From Undibacterium sp. KW1 (GTDB lineage Bacteria; Pseudomonadota; Gammaproteobacteria; Burkholderiales; Burkholderiaceae_D), in the NCBI RefSeq assembly GCF_009937955.1, contig NZ_AP018439.1:3472001-3536000 (forward strand): a DNA stretch of 64,000 nt, in the 5' to 3' direction. The notes below the pieces were generated by a model. That model did no database searches and was not told the origin of the DNA. It saw only the letters and a program-made list of their open reading frames with translations. Made by a program: the position numbers and the translations under genes. Shown here piece by piece: positions 36,350-45,427 of this stretch (positions within the stretch are counted from its first letter, which is position 1; every line of letters starts with the position of its first letter).

Positions 36350-37255
36350 ATGGATCAATTCAAACAAATCTCTACCTTTGCTGAAGTAGCAACACGTGGC
36401 AGCCTGTCTGCAGCCGCCCGTGCTGAAGGCGTGGCCCCGGCCATGATAGGCCGCCGTCTGGATGCGCTGGAAGAAAGACTGGGGGTCAAACTCTTGCAAC
36501 GAACCACCCGCAAGCTGGCGCTGACCAATGAGGGCGAAGCCTTTCTCGAAGATTGCCAGCGCATCCTCGCAGACCTGGAAGCAGCGGAAGGTGCGGTATC
36601 AGAACGCAGCGCCCGTGCCAGTGGCACCTTGACGATTTCAGCCCCCGCAGGTTTTGGCCGCCAGCATGTGGCCCCGCTGATGCCCTCTTTTTTAAGTGAG
36701 CACCGCGATGTGAAGCTGACGCTGAGCCTGAATGACCGGGTCGTTGATTTGATCGGCGAGGGTATAGACGTGGCGATACGCATTGCAGCTTTGACGGACT
36801 CCAACCTGATAGGCGTCAAGCTGGCAGACAACAAGCGTGTCGTGGTTGCCTCCCCTGTCTATATCAAACGCCATGGCACACCGCGCACCCTGGATGAGCT
36901 CAGCAGACACAATTGCCTGGCTTTCAGTGCTGATGGCAGCCAGCGTGGCTGGACCTTTCGCCAGAACGGCAAGAATGTTACGCTCAAGGTGGAAGGCAAT
37001 ATGGTCTGCAATGACGGCGAAGTGCTACACGACTGGGCATTGTCAGGCAAAGGCCTGGCCTGGCGCTCCATGTGGGAAGTGGGTGCAGAAATTGAATCAG
37101 GCAAGCTGGTCACGGTGCTAGATGAATTCAATGCACCGGGCAATGATATCTATGCGATCTTTGCCCAGCGCCGTCACCTGCCCTTGCGCATACGTGCCTT
37201 CATCGACTTTTTGCGTCATGCCTATAGCCAGCCGGATTACTGGCAAAAATCCTGA
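36350..37255 (+). CDS. LysR-family transcriptional regulator
   Basis: A 301-aa regulator: N-terminal winged HTH (STFAEVATRGSLSAAARAEGVAPAMIGRRLDALEE, residues about 8-45) and a C-terminal co-inducer-binding domain (LTISAPAGFGRQHVAPLMP, LTLSLNDRVVDLI). Sequence type is that of the CrgA-like LysR proteins. It is divergent from the haloacid dehalogenase and aceB genes, so those may be its targets (inference). Confidence 0.9.
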   Translation: MDQFKQISTFAEVATRGSLSAAARAEGVAPAMIGRRLDALEERLGVKLLQRTTRKLALTNEGEAFLEDCQRILADLEAAEGAVSERSARASGTLTISAPAGFGRQHVAPLMPSFLSEHRDVKLTLSLNDRVVDLIGEGIDVAIRIAALTDSNLIGVKLADNKRVVVASPVYIKRHGTPRTLDELSRHNCLAFSADGSQRGWTFRQNGKNVTLKVEGNMVCNDGEVLHDWALSGKGLAWRSMWEVGAEIESGKLVTVLDEFNAPGNDIYAIFAQRRHLPLRIRAFIDFLRHAYSQPDYWQKS

Positions 37256-37298
37256 GCATGATTTTTGCCATTCAGGTTTGACTCCTGAGTGTGGCGAA

Positions 37299-39023
37299 TT
37301 AAAACTCTTCCCAGTCATCCTGCGCTGCTGAAGCTGCCGGTTTGGCTGTCTTTTTCGGCGCAGCCGGAGTTGCCGCAGGCAGTGATTTGACTGCAGACCG
37401 CTTAGTCACAGGATTATCCCTGATGACAGCTTTTGCAGGTGAAACCACGGCAGGCTTGCTACTATTGTCACCCGCATCGTTTGCATCAATCTTGAAGATA
37501 CTTACGGCATGGTTCAGGTTATTGGCCTGGTCACGCATGCTGCTGGCTGCTGCCGCTGCCTGCTCTACCAGCGCGGCATTTTGTTGGGTAGCCTCATCCA
37601 TCTTGCCTATTGCAAGGCTGACCTGGTTGATACCATCTCTCTGTTCGGCGCTGGCAGAAGTGATTTCTGCCATGATATCGGCGACGTTCTTGATGGAGAC
37701 CACGATTTCGTCCATGGTCTTGCCCGCATCATCGACCAGGCGGGAACCTACTTCGACCTTATCGACAGAATCACTGATGAGTTCCTTGATTTCTTTGGCG
37801 GCATTGGCCGAGCGCTGCGCGAGATTACGCACTTCAGTCGCGACCACGGCAAAGCCACGGCCCTGCTCACCCGCACGGGCAGCCTCAACGGCAGCATTCA
37901 AGGCCAGGATATTGGTCTGGAAGGCGATGCCGTCAATGACACCAATAATATCGACAATCTTTTTGGAACTTTCCTTGATTGATGACATGGTGTGCACCAC
38001 ATCACCCACCACCTGGCCACCTTTGCTAGCGACCTCAGACGCATTCGATGCCAGGGTATTGGCCTGGCGTGCATTATCGGCATTCTGCTGCACTGTCGAT
38101 GTCAGCTCTTCCATGGACGAAGCGGTTTCTTCGAGGCTGGCAGCCTGTTGTTCGGTACGGCTGGACAAATCCATGTTGCCAGTCGCAATTTCTTCTGAAG
38201 ATACGGCGATAGAACCGCTTGATTGCCGCACCATGGTGACAGTTTGCATGAGGCTCTGACGCATGTTTTCCAGTGCAGTAACAAGTTGCCCCATTTCGTC
38301 GCGGGATGTTGGTTTCAGTTGCTGGGTCAGGTCACCATTGCCTATCGCCTCAAATTGGCTAATCGCCAGCTTCAGTGGATGAGAAATGGCAGCCAGCAAA
38401 AAGTAGGCAAAGATAATCACTGCAACCAGACCACCGATCACACCCAATACGTCAACCCATAAAAACGTTGTAAAAGCCCGCTCACTATCTTTAAGGGAGT
38501 TGGCAGCGCCAGCAAATTGATAATCACTGAGCTTAGCCATCTGATCAGAATAGGCGCTGTAGGCTGGCGGCACTATCTTCATATTGATGTTGTCCGCTTC
38601 TTCCTTATTACCTGCCTTGATGGCATTGAGCATGGGAAGATGCGCACTGTTGATGTACTTATCGCGCAAGGCTGTGACTTCATCGGAAATCTTTTTCTCT
38701 TCGACGTCTTGCGGCAAAGCCAGGTATTTTTTCCAGTAATCTTCAGATTGCTTTAAGAATTCTTCTGAGCGCTTGATCGTTTCCGCAGTGTCCGGGAATT
38801 CTGGATGGGCGATGGCCCTGTCCAGAGAAGTACGGGCACGAAGGATAAAGACGCGGGATTGCCCAAGTGCTTCGACCGAAGGCAACTGATTAGTGAAAAT
38901 TTCCTTGATGACGGCATTGCTGTTCCTGACGCCATATATCCCCATCAATCCGCCGATTACCAGCATGATTGCCATGAAAGCCATAGCACCTATCAGTCTT
39001 AATCTGATTGTCAGATTGAACAT
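37299..39023 (-). CDS. Methyl-accepting chemotaxis protein with WEEF tail
   Basis: A 574-aa chemoreceptor from ATG 39023 (AGGGGAAG upstream). It has a short N-terminal helix, a periplasmic 4-helix-bundle-type sensor domain (about residues 35-190), a second membrane helix (about 190-215), HAMP (LAISQFEAIGNGDLTQQL), and a signalling domain with the conserved hairpin tip [20 protein letters not shown]. The tail ends in DDWEEF, which resembles the NWETF pentapeptide that tethers CheR/CheB. The ligand is not identifiable. Confidence 0.93.
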   Translation of the reverse strand: MFNLTIRLRLIGAMAFMAIMLVIGGLMGIYGVRNSNAVIKEIFTNQLPSVEALGQSRVFILRARTSLDRAIAHPEFPDTAETIKRSEEFLKQSEDYWKKYLALPQDVEEKKISDEVTALRDKYINSAHLPMLNAIKAGNKEEADNINMKIVPPAYSAYSDQMAKLSDYQFAGAANSLKDSERAFTTFLWVDVLGVIGGLVAVIIFAYFLLAAISHPLKLAISQFEAIGNGDLTQQLKPTSRDEMGQLVTALENMRQSLMQTVTMVRQSSGSIAVSSEEIATGNMDLSSRTEQQAASLEETASSMEELTSTVQQNADNARQANTLASNASEVASKGGQVVGDVVHTMSSIKESSKKIVDIIGVIDGIAFQTNILALNAAVEAARAGEQGRGFAVVATEVRNLAQRSANAAKEIKELISDSVDKVEVGSRLVDDAGKTMDEIVVSIKNVADIMAEITSASAEQRDGINQVSLAIGKMDEATQQNAALVEQAAAAASSMRDQANNLNHAVSIFKIDANDAGDNSSKPAVVSPAKAVIRDNPVTKRSAVKSLPAATPAAPKKTAKPAASAAQDDWEEF

Positions 39024-39174
39024 CTTCACTTCCCCTTTTTATGTTCCAAATTCGGAACAAGAATACAAAAATTCTTGTTGAGAGTATTGATCCGAGACAA
39101 CTTTAGTGCGTCTGTGGGAAATTAAGTATAAATAAGTTTAGAAATATTAGGGAAAGAAAATTTTGTATTTTTGT

Positions 39175-39206
39175 AAAAAAAATCCCCGGAGAACCGGGGA
39201 TTTTTT
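39175..39206 (-). terminator. Terminator after the cold-shock gene
   Basis: ATCCCCGG / CCGGGGAT stem, 4-nt loop, A-rich on one side and T-rich on the other, so usable in both directions. It lies 40 bp after the csp stop. Confidence 0.85.
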
Positions 39207-39245
39207 GAGCAAATCTGACATAACGCCAGACTAACAAATCAGCAA

Positions 39246-39449
39246 TTAGATTGCTTGGATGTTAGAAGCTTGCTTGCCTTTAGGGCCTGTAGTTACTTCA
39301 AAAGAAACGCGTTGGTTTTCTTTCAAAGATTTGAAGCCGTTAGATTGGATAGCGGAGAAATGAGCAAACAGATCTTCACCGCCTTCATCTGGAGTGATGA
39401 AGCCGAAACCTTTTGAATCATTGAACCATTTAACAATACCTGTTGCCAT
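39246..39449 (-). CDS. Cold-shock protein, CspA family
   Basis: A 67-aa single OB-fold protein that binds single-stranded nucleic acid and melts mRNA structure. Both RNP motifs are visible: KGFGFI (RNP1) and DLFAHF (RNP2), with the usual GIVKWFND start and the ASNIQAI end. AGGAAA precedes the start. The 5' leader contains the palindrome GGGCAT-ATGCCC. A strong terminator follows. Confidence 0.96.
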   Translation of the reverse strand: MATGIVKWFNDSKGFGFITPDEGGEDLFAHFSAIQSNGFKSLKENQRVSFEVTTGPKGKQASNIQAI

Positions 39450-39474
39450 TACAATTTCCTATTTCAGTTAATGT

Positions 39475-39486
39475 GGGCATATGCCC
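39475..39486 (-). promoter_or_regulatory. Palindrome in the csp leader
   Basis: GGGCATATGCCC, 25 bp upstream of the cold-shock gene start. It could be part of a temperature-sensitive leader structure or an operator; not proven. Confidence 0.35.
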
Positions 39487-39732
39487 GATAGATCGTTTCA
39501 ACCAAGTAAGAAATGACAGACTGATACTGCACTACCACTTTGAATCTCAACGACTGAACGATTATACGCAGAATTTCGGGAAAAAGTAAAATAAAACACC
39601 AGGTACTCGATTAATCTTGCATTTTCAGAGGGAAAACACGAGTTTCAAAGGAAAAAACGTCACGAAACTGTCACATTCCATCTAAACAGGAGCAATCAAT
39701 ACTGCTTAGAACCTGTTCGAGATCTTTTTTGA

Positions 39733-40203
39733 TCACCCGCGCCGCAAGAGCAAAGTGAGAAATGCCAAATTAACGAATTGCAAGCTGGTATTTAATTGTC
39801 GCTCACAGTTTTTCCAAAGGCGATGGCATTTCTCAAGCCAGGCAAAAGAGCGTTCCACCACCCACCGCTGAGGCATGACACTAAAGGTGTGGAGTTCATT
39901 GCGCTTGGCAACTTGTACGGACGCCCCCAGAATTTGATGGACACCCTCAGCAAAAGGGCGTCCCGTATAACCACCATCGACGAGCACGCTGGCAACCTTG
40001 CCCAAGGAATGCTTGTGCTGCTCAAACGCTTCCAGTGCTCCCTTTCTATCCGTGATGTCGGCTGTTGTCACGGCAATGGCATGAGGTAGCCCCTCTGTGT
40101 CAACGGCAATATGGCGCTTGATTCCTGATATTTTCTTCCCTGCATCGTAGCCTTTGTGTTTTGCCGTATCCGTGTTTTTGACACTCTGGGCGTCAACAAT
40201 CAA
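39733..40203 (-). CDS. IS5-family transposase, catalytic frame (orfB), copy 2
   Basis: Predicted protein is identical to orfB of copy 1 (156 aa), with the same DDE residues (IVDAQS, VLVDGGYTG, WVVERSFAWLEK). Confidence 0.9.
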   Translation of the reverse strand: MIVDAQSVKNTDTAKHKGYDAGKKISGIKRHIAVDTEGLPHAIAVTTADITDRKGALEAFEQHKHSLGKVASVLVDGGYTGRPFAEGVHQILGASVQVAKRNELHTFSVMPQRWVVERSFAWLEKCHRLWKNCERQLNTSLQFVNLAFLTLLLRRG

Positions 40204-40525
40204 AAAGGTGCTGTGTACGTTCCGACCATGTTTGGTACGGGCCGCGCCAACCTGATTTTTTTAAAGCCTGCTCCAGCAGGCTTAACTCACTTCCCAACGG
40301 CTTCTCTTTCCATTGCTTAAAGTACGTGTACACCGTACTTTTAGGAGGAAAGTCGCTCGGTATCATGTCCCACTGGCAGCCACTTTTTAACACGTACAAT
40401 ACCGCGCAAAAAACATCATATAAATCCACTTGGCGCGGCTTGGTTTTCTTGCGTGCGCTCAGCAGAATATCTTCTATCTTTGCAAACTGTTCTCGACTTA
40501 TGTCGCTTGGGTAGATTTTTCTCAT
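40193..40525 (-). CDS. IS5-family transposase, N-terminal frame (orfA), copy 2
   Basis: Predicted protein is identical to orfA of copy 1 (110 aa, DNA-binding N-terminal part of the transposase). It overlaps orfB in a +1 frame. Confidence 0.9.
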   Translation of the reverse strand: MRKIYPSDISREQFAKIEDILLSARKKTKPRQVDLYDVFCAVLYVLKSGCQWDMIPSDFPPKSTVYTYFKQWKEKPLGSELSLLEQALKKSGWRGPYQTWSERTQHLFDC

Positions 40526-40585
40526 CTAACCGAGTTTACGCAATATTCCTTTTGTTTACAATAAGATCTCGAACAGGTTCTTAGT

Positions 40586-41365
40586 TCAGCTTGCCGCCGA
40601 AGTGTGCGGTACGCTTGTCAAGAAAAGCCGAGACCCTTCAGCAAAGTCCGGGGTCATGGTGACTGAGGCAAAAGCCTCGATTTCATCACTAACCTGCTGC
40701 TCAAGCGAAGTCGCGTCAGACTGATATACGAGGCGTTTCATTCTGGCATAGGTTTCCTGCGGCCCGCGCAACAGGCGCATTGCTAGTTTTTCTGTGACAT
40801 CTTTTAATTGCTCAGGTGGTACCACGAGGTTAATCAGGCCAAACGCCAGGGCTTCATCAGCATCAAAATTTTCTGAAAACAACAACCATTCCAGTGCCTT
40901 GCGGTTACCAACCAGACGCGGCAAAAACCAGGTGTTGCCCACATCAGGGCTGGCACCTATCTTCGCATACGCCATATTAAATCGTGTGCCCTTGGCCGCA
41001 ATGACCAGGTCTGCCGCGTTCATGGTTCCCATGCTGCCACCAGCAACCGCACCATGCACAGAGGCAATCACGATCGCAGGCAATTTGTGCAGGCGCAATA
41101 TTGCCTGATTCAGCTCGGCACCAATTTCACGTATGGCCTCGGGAGATGCCGGGTCGCCGGGCTTGAAGCTGGCAATATCCCCGCCCGCTCCAAACACTTT
41201 GCCTTCGGCACGGATAATGACCACGCGTATGCTGCGGTCTTCTGCCAGCAACTCGGTTAACTGGTTCAGGGCACGTATCTCTGCTGCACCCATAACGTTC
41301 ATGCAGTTTGGATTATCAAAAATAATGGTAGCCAGTCCATTTGCTTTTTCCAGACGTATGCTCAT
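40586..41365 (-). CDS. Enoyl-CoA hydratase/isomerase (C-terminus frameshifted)
   Basis: A 259-aa crotonase-fold enzyme that hydrates or isomerises enoyl-CoA in fatty-acid beta-oxidation. The oxyanion-hole segments are FGAGGDIASF and VHGAVAGGSMGTMNAADLVIA. The last residues as encoded (GSRLFLTSVPHTSAAS) are not family-like. One more C in the CCC run at 40634-40636 gives EGVSAFLDKRTAHFGGKLN followed by TAA at 40581-40583, the canonical ending. So the gene is frameshifted by one base, or miscalled, and the IS inserted at its original stop codon. Enzyme probably still folds because only the tail is changed. Confidence 0.85.
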   Translation of the reverse strand: MSIRLEKANGLATIIFDNPNCMNVMGAAEIRALNQLTELLAEDRSIRVVIIRAEGKVFGAGGDIASFKPGDPASPEAIREIGAELNQAILRLHKLPAIVIASVHGAVAGGSMGTMNAADLVIAAKGTRFNMAYAKIGASPDVGNTWFLPRLVGNRKALEWLLFSENFDADEALAFGLINLVVPPEQLKDVTEKLAMRLLRGPQETYARMKRLVYQSDATSLEQQVSDEIEAFASVTMTPDFAEGSRLFLTSVPHTSAAS

Positions 41366-41438
41366 GCTGCTCCCCCTTGTTGTCGCTTGTATCTACACGT
41401 TTGTATCTACATCCTAGTACAAGTGGGCAGAAAGGCAA

Positions 41439-41918
41439 TCAGGCACGGCCATGCAACATAAAGGCGGCGGCTCCTGTCGCAATTCTGTCACCCTTCTCGT
41501 TACGCAAGTCCATCAAGACATTGGCGACACGCTTGCCCAGCCTCGTGACTTCGGCAGTAGCCACAAAGTGCTTGCCGCGCCCTGGTTGCAGATAATCGAT
41601 ACGCAAGTCTATGGTGCTCATCTTGCCAAATTCCTTGATCTGCGAGATCACATCGTCCTGTGGGTTGTGTTGCGCCATTTTCAGCAGGATGGCGAATCCC
41701 GCTACGCTATCGAGCACAGACGCGATGACGCCACCATGCAGCATGCCCTGGGCAAAGTTGCCGAGCAATTCGTCACGCATGCCTATGGACAGGCGTGGGG
41801 CATCCGGGTCAAAACTGTCGAGTTTCATGCCCAGCAAATGACAAAACGGGATTTTTTCCTCTATCACCATTTTAAGCATGCCCTGAAACTCTGGATTATT
41901 AATGATGTTTTGTGTCAT
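41439..41918 (-). CDS. Hotdog-fold thioesterase (PaaI/YigI-like)
   Basis: A 159-aa 4HBT-type acyl-CoA thioesterase from ATG 41918: LLGMKLDSFDPDAPRLSI, a helix with GMLHGGVIASVLDSVAGFAIL (the catalytic Asp/His region of hotdog enzymes) and TIDLRIDYLQPGRGKHF. It probably hydrolyses acyl-CoA thioesters. Located between the enoyl-CoA hydratase and the thiolase, and transcribed like the hydratase, so likely part of the fatty-acid degradation cluster. Confidence 0.8.
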   Translation of the reverse strand: MTQNIINNPEFQGMLKMVIEEKIPFCHLLGMKLDSFDPDAPRLSIGMRDELLGNFAQGMLHGGVIASVLDSVAGFAILLKMAQHNPQDDVISQIKEFGKMSTIDLRIDYLQPGRGKHFVATAEVTRLGKRVANVLMDLRNEKGDRIATGAAAFMLHGRA

Positions 41919-42060
41919 TGCCTTTTTCCTACTATCCTGTGAGTAAAATGGTAACAAAATAATTAATCAAGCATTTGCTTTATTAATTGTATCATCATAC
42001 ACTTGAGCAGCAATAAAGCCATCTAGCCCTCATATACAGACCAGCAAAAAGGAGAATGAA

Positions 42061-43118
42061 ATGACCGAAGCCTATCTTTTTGATGCGCCACGCACACCGC
42101 GTGGCAAAGGCAAGAAAGATGGTTCGCTGCATAGCGTCAAGCCCATCTCTTTATTGTCGGGCCTGATGCAGGATATGCAGCAACGCCTGTCGCTGGACAC
42201 TGCACTGATTGACGATGTCGTGCTGGGTTGCGTTACCCCCATAGGCGACCAGGGAGCAGACATCGCCAAGACGGCGGCCCTGGCAGCAGGCTGGGACTGG
42301 CAGGTCGCTGGCGTGCAACTGAACCGCAAACCAGTATGCAAACCGACTTTTTACCGCAAGGCATAGGGGCAGACCTGATCGCTACTCTGGAAGGCTTCAG
42401 CCGCGAAGATGTCGATGCCTTTGCCCTGCGCTCACAAGAAAAAGCCACGGCGGCACGGGCGGCGGGCCGCTTCAAATCCCTGCGCCCTGTGCGCGATATG
42501 AATGGCCTGGTAATACTGGCTGAAGATGAATTCATCAAACCACAATCCAGCATGGCAGCACTGGCTTCTCTCAAGACTTCATTTGAGATGCCGGGCAAGA
42601 TGGGTTTTGACAGTGTCGCCATACGCAAGTATCCGCACATAGCGAGTATCAACCATGTGCACACTGCTGGTAACTCGTCCGGCATTGTCGATGGTGCCGC
42701 CCTCGCCCTGATAGGTACAGAGGCCATGGGCAAGCGCCTGTGCCTGAACCCGCGTGCCCGCATCGTCGCCAGCGCAGTCACTGGAACAGACCCCACCATC
42801 ATGCTGACCGGCCCTGGCCCTGCGACGCTGAAAGCCTTGAACAAAGCAGGCCTGAGTATTGAAGACATAGACCTGTTTGAAGTCAACGAAGCTTTTTCTG
42901 CTGTCGTCATGAAGTTCATGAAAGACCTCAAGGTACCGGAAGAAAAAGTCAATGTGAATGGCGGCTCAATTGCCCTCGGCCACCCGCTGGGGGCAACTGG
43001 CTGCATGTTGCTGGGCAATCTGATTGATGAACTGGAAGCGCGTCAGTTAAAACGAGGCCTGATCACCCTTTGTGTGGGTGGCGGTATGGGAATCGCCACC
43101 ATCATAGAGCGCGTATAA
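42061..43118 (+). pseudogene. Acetyl-CoA acetyltransferase (thiolase) with internal deletion
   Basis: N-terminal frame 42061-42366 has EAYLFDAPRTPRGKGKKDG and GVQLNR; the next normal segment, FCASGLEAVN with the nucleophilic Cys, is missing. After codon CGC (42325-42327) the sequence jumps to the region near [19 protein letters not shown] in another frame (42228-43118), so about 55-60 codons plus a frame change are lost. The C-terminal His and Cys motifs ([24 protein letters not shown]) remain. Without the nucleophile the enzyme cannot work. It is upstream of the FadB/FadJ-like gene. Either a true deletion or an assembly artefact. Confidence 0.85.
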
Positions 43119-43146
43119 ACCAGAACATAAGAACGAGAAAAACATC

Positions 43147-45279
43147 ATGATCAATTACAGCAAAGACGAACATCAAATAGTCACTCTCAACATCGACATG
43201 CCGGACTTGTCAGTGAATACCATGAACGCGGCATTTCGCGATGCACTGGCATCTGCCGCAGCCAGGCTGGAAGAGGAAAAAGAGCAAGTCAGCGGCGTCA
43301 TTCTGACATCTGGCAAAGACAGTTTTTTCGCAGGAGGCGATTTGCGTGAACTCATCAGCATTCAAGATGCCAAAGCCTGCCTGGAGATGGTGGAGAAAAA
43401 CAAGGCAGTATTGCGTCGCCTGGAAAAACTGGGCAAACCGGTAGTTGCCGCCATCAATGGCAGTGCTCTTGGTGGTGGCCTGGAGTTGGCGCTGGCCTGT
43501 CATTACCGCGTCGCCCTGGAAAATGCCAAAGCAAAAATTGGTTTCCCTGAAGTGACGCTGGGATTATTGCCAGGCGCTGGCGGTGTCGTGCGTACTGTAC
43601 GCCTGCTGGGCTTGCAGGAGGCCATGCCTCATCTGCTGGAAGGCAAGCAAGTTTCTCCTGCAGCAGCCGTCAAGGCTGGCCTGGTACATGCCATCGCCAG
43701 CAGCCATGAAGATATGTTGCAGCAGGCTCGTGCCTGGATACTGGCAAACCCGCAGGCACAGCAGCCGTGGGATGATGCAGCCTATAAACTACCCGGTGGT
43801 GCAGCCAACTCTGCCAAGTTGCTGCCGATGATCATGGTAGCACCTGCCATGTTGCGCGAAAAAACCAGGGGCAATTATCCAGCGCCCGAAGCGATACTGG
43901 CAGCCATGGTAGAAGGTGCGCAAGTTGATTTTGATAACGCCCTGAAAATTGAAGGTCGTTACTTCACACATCTGGCAACTGGCCAGGTCGCCAAGAACAT
44001 GATAGGTACCCTGTTCTTCCAGATGCAGGAAATCAGTTCTGGCAAAAGCCGCCCGTCGAACATCTCCAAATCCAAAGTAAACAAACTCGGCGTCATTGGT
44101 GCTGGCATGATGGGCGCTGGCATAGCCGCTGTCAGTGCAGCGCGCGGCATACATACAATATTAAAAGAACAGACACAGCAAAAAGCTGAGCAGGGCAAGA
44201 CCGGCATTGCCAACAGCCTGCATAAAAAAGTCGGCCAGGGTCGCCTGTCTGCAGAAAACGCAGCGAATCAGCTGGAACTGATACAGCCTACTGCAAGCGC
44301 TACTGATTTTTCAGGATGCGACCTCATCATCGAAGCCGTGTTTGAAAACCGTGAGATCAAGGCCAGCGTCAGCAGCGAGGCGGAAAACATGCTGGCTACG
44401 GATGGCATCATGGCCAGTAATACCTCTACCCTGCCGATCAGCGGCCTGGCAAAAGCCGTCAAAAATCCTGAACGCTTCATAGGCATACACTTCTTTTCAC
44501 CCGTCGAGAAAATGCAGTTGGTGGAAATCATCAAGGGCAAGCAAACCAGTGAGACCACACTGGCACGCGCTTATGACTATGTACTGCAAATAGGCAAGAC
44601 ACCCATCGTCGTCAATGACTCACGCGGCTTTTTTACCAGCCGGGTGTTTGCCAGTTTTGTCAACGAGGGCCTGAGTATGCTGGCAGAAGGCTTGCCGGCT
44701 GCACTGATAGAAAATGCAGCACTCTCGGTTGGTATGCCGGTGGGGCCTCTGGCAGTGCAGGATGAAGTATCACTGAGCCTGTCACGCCATGTCGCAGCGC
44801 AAACCAGGGCTGATCTGGAAGCCGAAGGCAAAAACTGGCAGGCACCCGCATCTGCGGCCATCATCAATGCCATGCTTGATGAACATCAACGCGCAGGCAA
44901 GGCTGCTGGTGCGGGGTTTTATGAATATCCTGCAGATGGTGGCAAGAAGTATCTGTGGCCCGAGCTAAGCGCATTATTTGGTAAAGCAGGACACAGCCTG
45001 CCCTACACCGATTTGCAAGACAGGTTCCTCTACATACAGGCTATAGAAACCTTGCGTTGCCTTGATGAAGGTGTGCTGGAGTCAACTCGCGATGCCAATA
45101 TAGGTTCGATTTTTGGCATAGGTTTTCCGGCATGGACGGGGGGGTGCGTGCAATATGTGCATCATGTGGGCTCACAGGCATTTGCCAGGCGTGCAGCAGA
45201 ATTGTGGTCACTCTATGGAGAACGCTTCTCTCTGCCGGAAAATTATCTGAGACTGATACAAACTGGTGCTCATGATTGA
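43147..45279 (+). CDS. Bifunctional enoyl-CoA hydratase / 3-hydroxyacyl-CoA dehydrogenase (FadB/FadJ-like)
   Basis: A 710-aa beta-oxidation enzyme. The N-terminal crotonase half (about 1-190) has FAGGDLRELI and AINGSALGGGLELALACHYRVA; the central Rossmann half has the NAD site GVIGAGMMGAGIAAV (about 316-330) and IHFFSPVEKMQLVEIIKG; the C-terminal domain is LNEGL/ADPVGP-like (FVNEGLSMLAEG, MPVGPLAVQDEV). It catalyses hydration and NAD-dependent oxidation of acyl-CoA. Starts 29 bp after the thiolase remnant, consistent with one operon. Confidence 0.93.
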   Translation: MINYSKDEHQIVTLNIDMPDLSVNTMNAAFRDALASAAARLEEEKEQVSGVILTSGKDSFFAGGDLRELISIQDAKACLEMVEKNKAVLRRLEKLGKPVVAAINGSALGGGLELALACHYRVALENAKAKIGFPEVTLGLLPGAGGVVRTVRLLGLQEAMPHLLEGKQVSPAAAVKAGLVHAIASSHEDMLQQARAWILANPQAQQPWDDAAYKLPGGAANSAKLLPMIMVAPAMLREKTRGNYPAPEAILAAMVEGAQVDFDNALKIEGRYFTHLATGQVAKNMIGTLFFQMQEISSGKSRPSNISKSKVNKLGVIGAGMMGAGIAAVSAARGIHTILKEQTQQKAEQGKTGIANSLHKKVGQGRLSAENAANQLELIQPTASATDFSGCDLIIEAVFENREIKASVSSEAENMLATDGIMASNTSTLPISGLAKAVKNPERFIGIHFFSPVEKMQLVEIIKGKQTSETTLARAYDYVLQIGKTPIVVNDSRGFFTSRVFASFVNEGLSMLAEGLPAALIENAALSVGMPVGPLAVQDEVSLSLSRHVAAQTRADLEAEGKNWQAPASAAIINAMLDEHQRAGKAAGAGFYEYPADGGKKYLWPELSALFGKAGHSLPYTDLQDRFLYIQAIETLRCLDEGVLESTRDANIGSIFGIGFPAWTGGCVQYVHHVGSQAFARRAAELWSLYGERFSLPENYLRLIQTGAHD

Positions 45280-45427
45280 GTTAGCACAAACAAAGTAAAA
45301 CTAAGGCTGACCTGGAGTTGGCAGGTCATTGACTTGAATATGCCTGTACGTGTTCAATAGTGTTTGTGTTCTTGGTACTTGCCTGGCAACAGAGCAGGCA
45401 AACACTATCCCTGACTGGAGGTGTATT

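Larger units (their letters stand above)
39709..40580 (-). mobile_element. IS5-family insertion sequence, copy 2 (872 bp, inverted)
   Basis: Same length and same 18-bp ends as copy 1, in opposite orientation, with TTA target duplication at 39706-39708 and 40581-40583. On the minus strand this TTA is TAA, the expected stop codon of the enoyl-CoA hydratase gene. Identical predicted transposase frames suggest recent transposition. Confidence 0.92.

Noticed and set aside
42233..43018. 261-codon open frame on the - strand within the thiolase remnant
   Set aside because: Antisense to thiolase motifs; no independent support.
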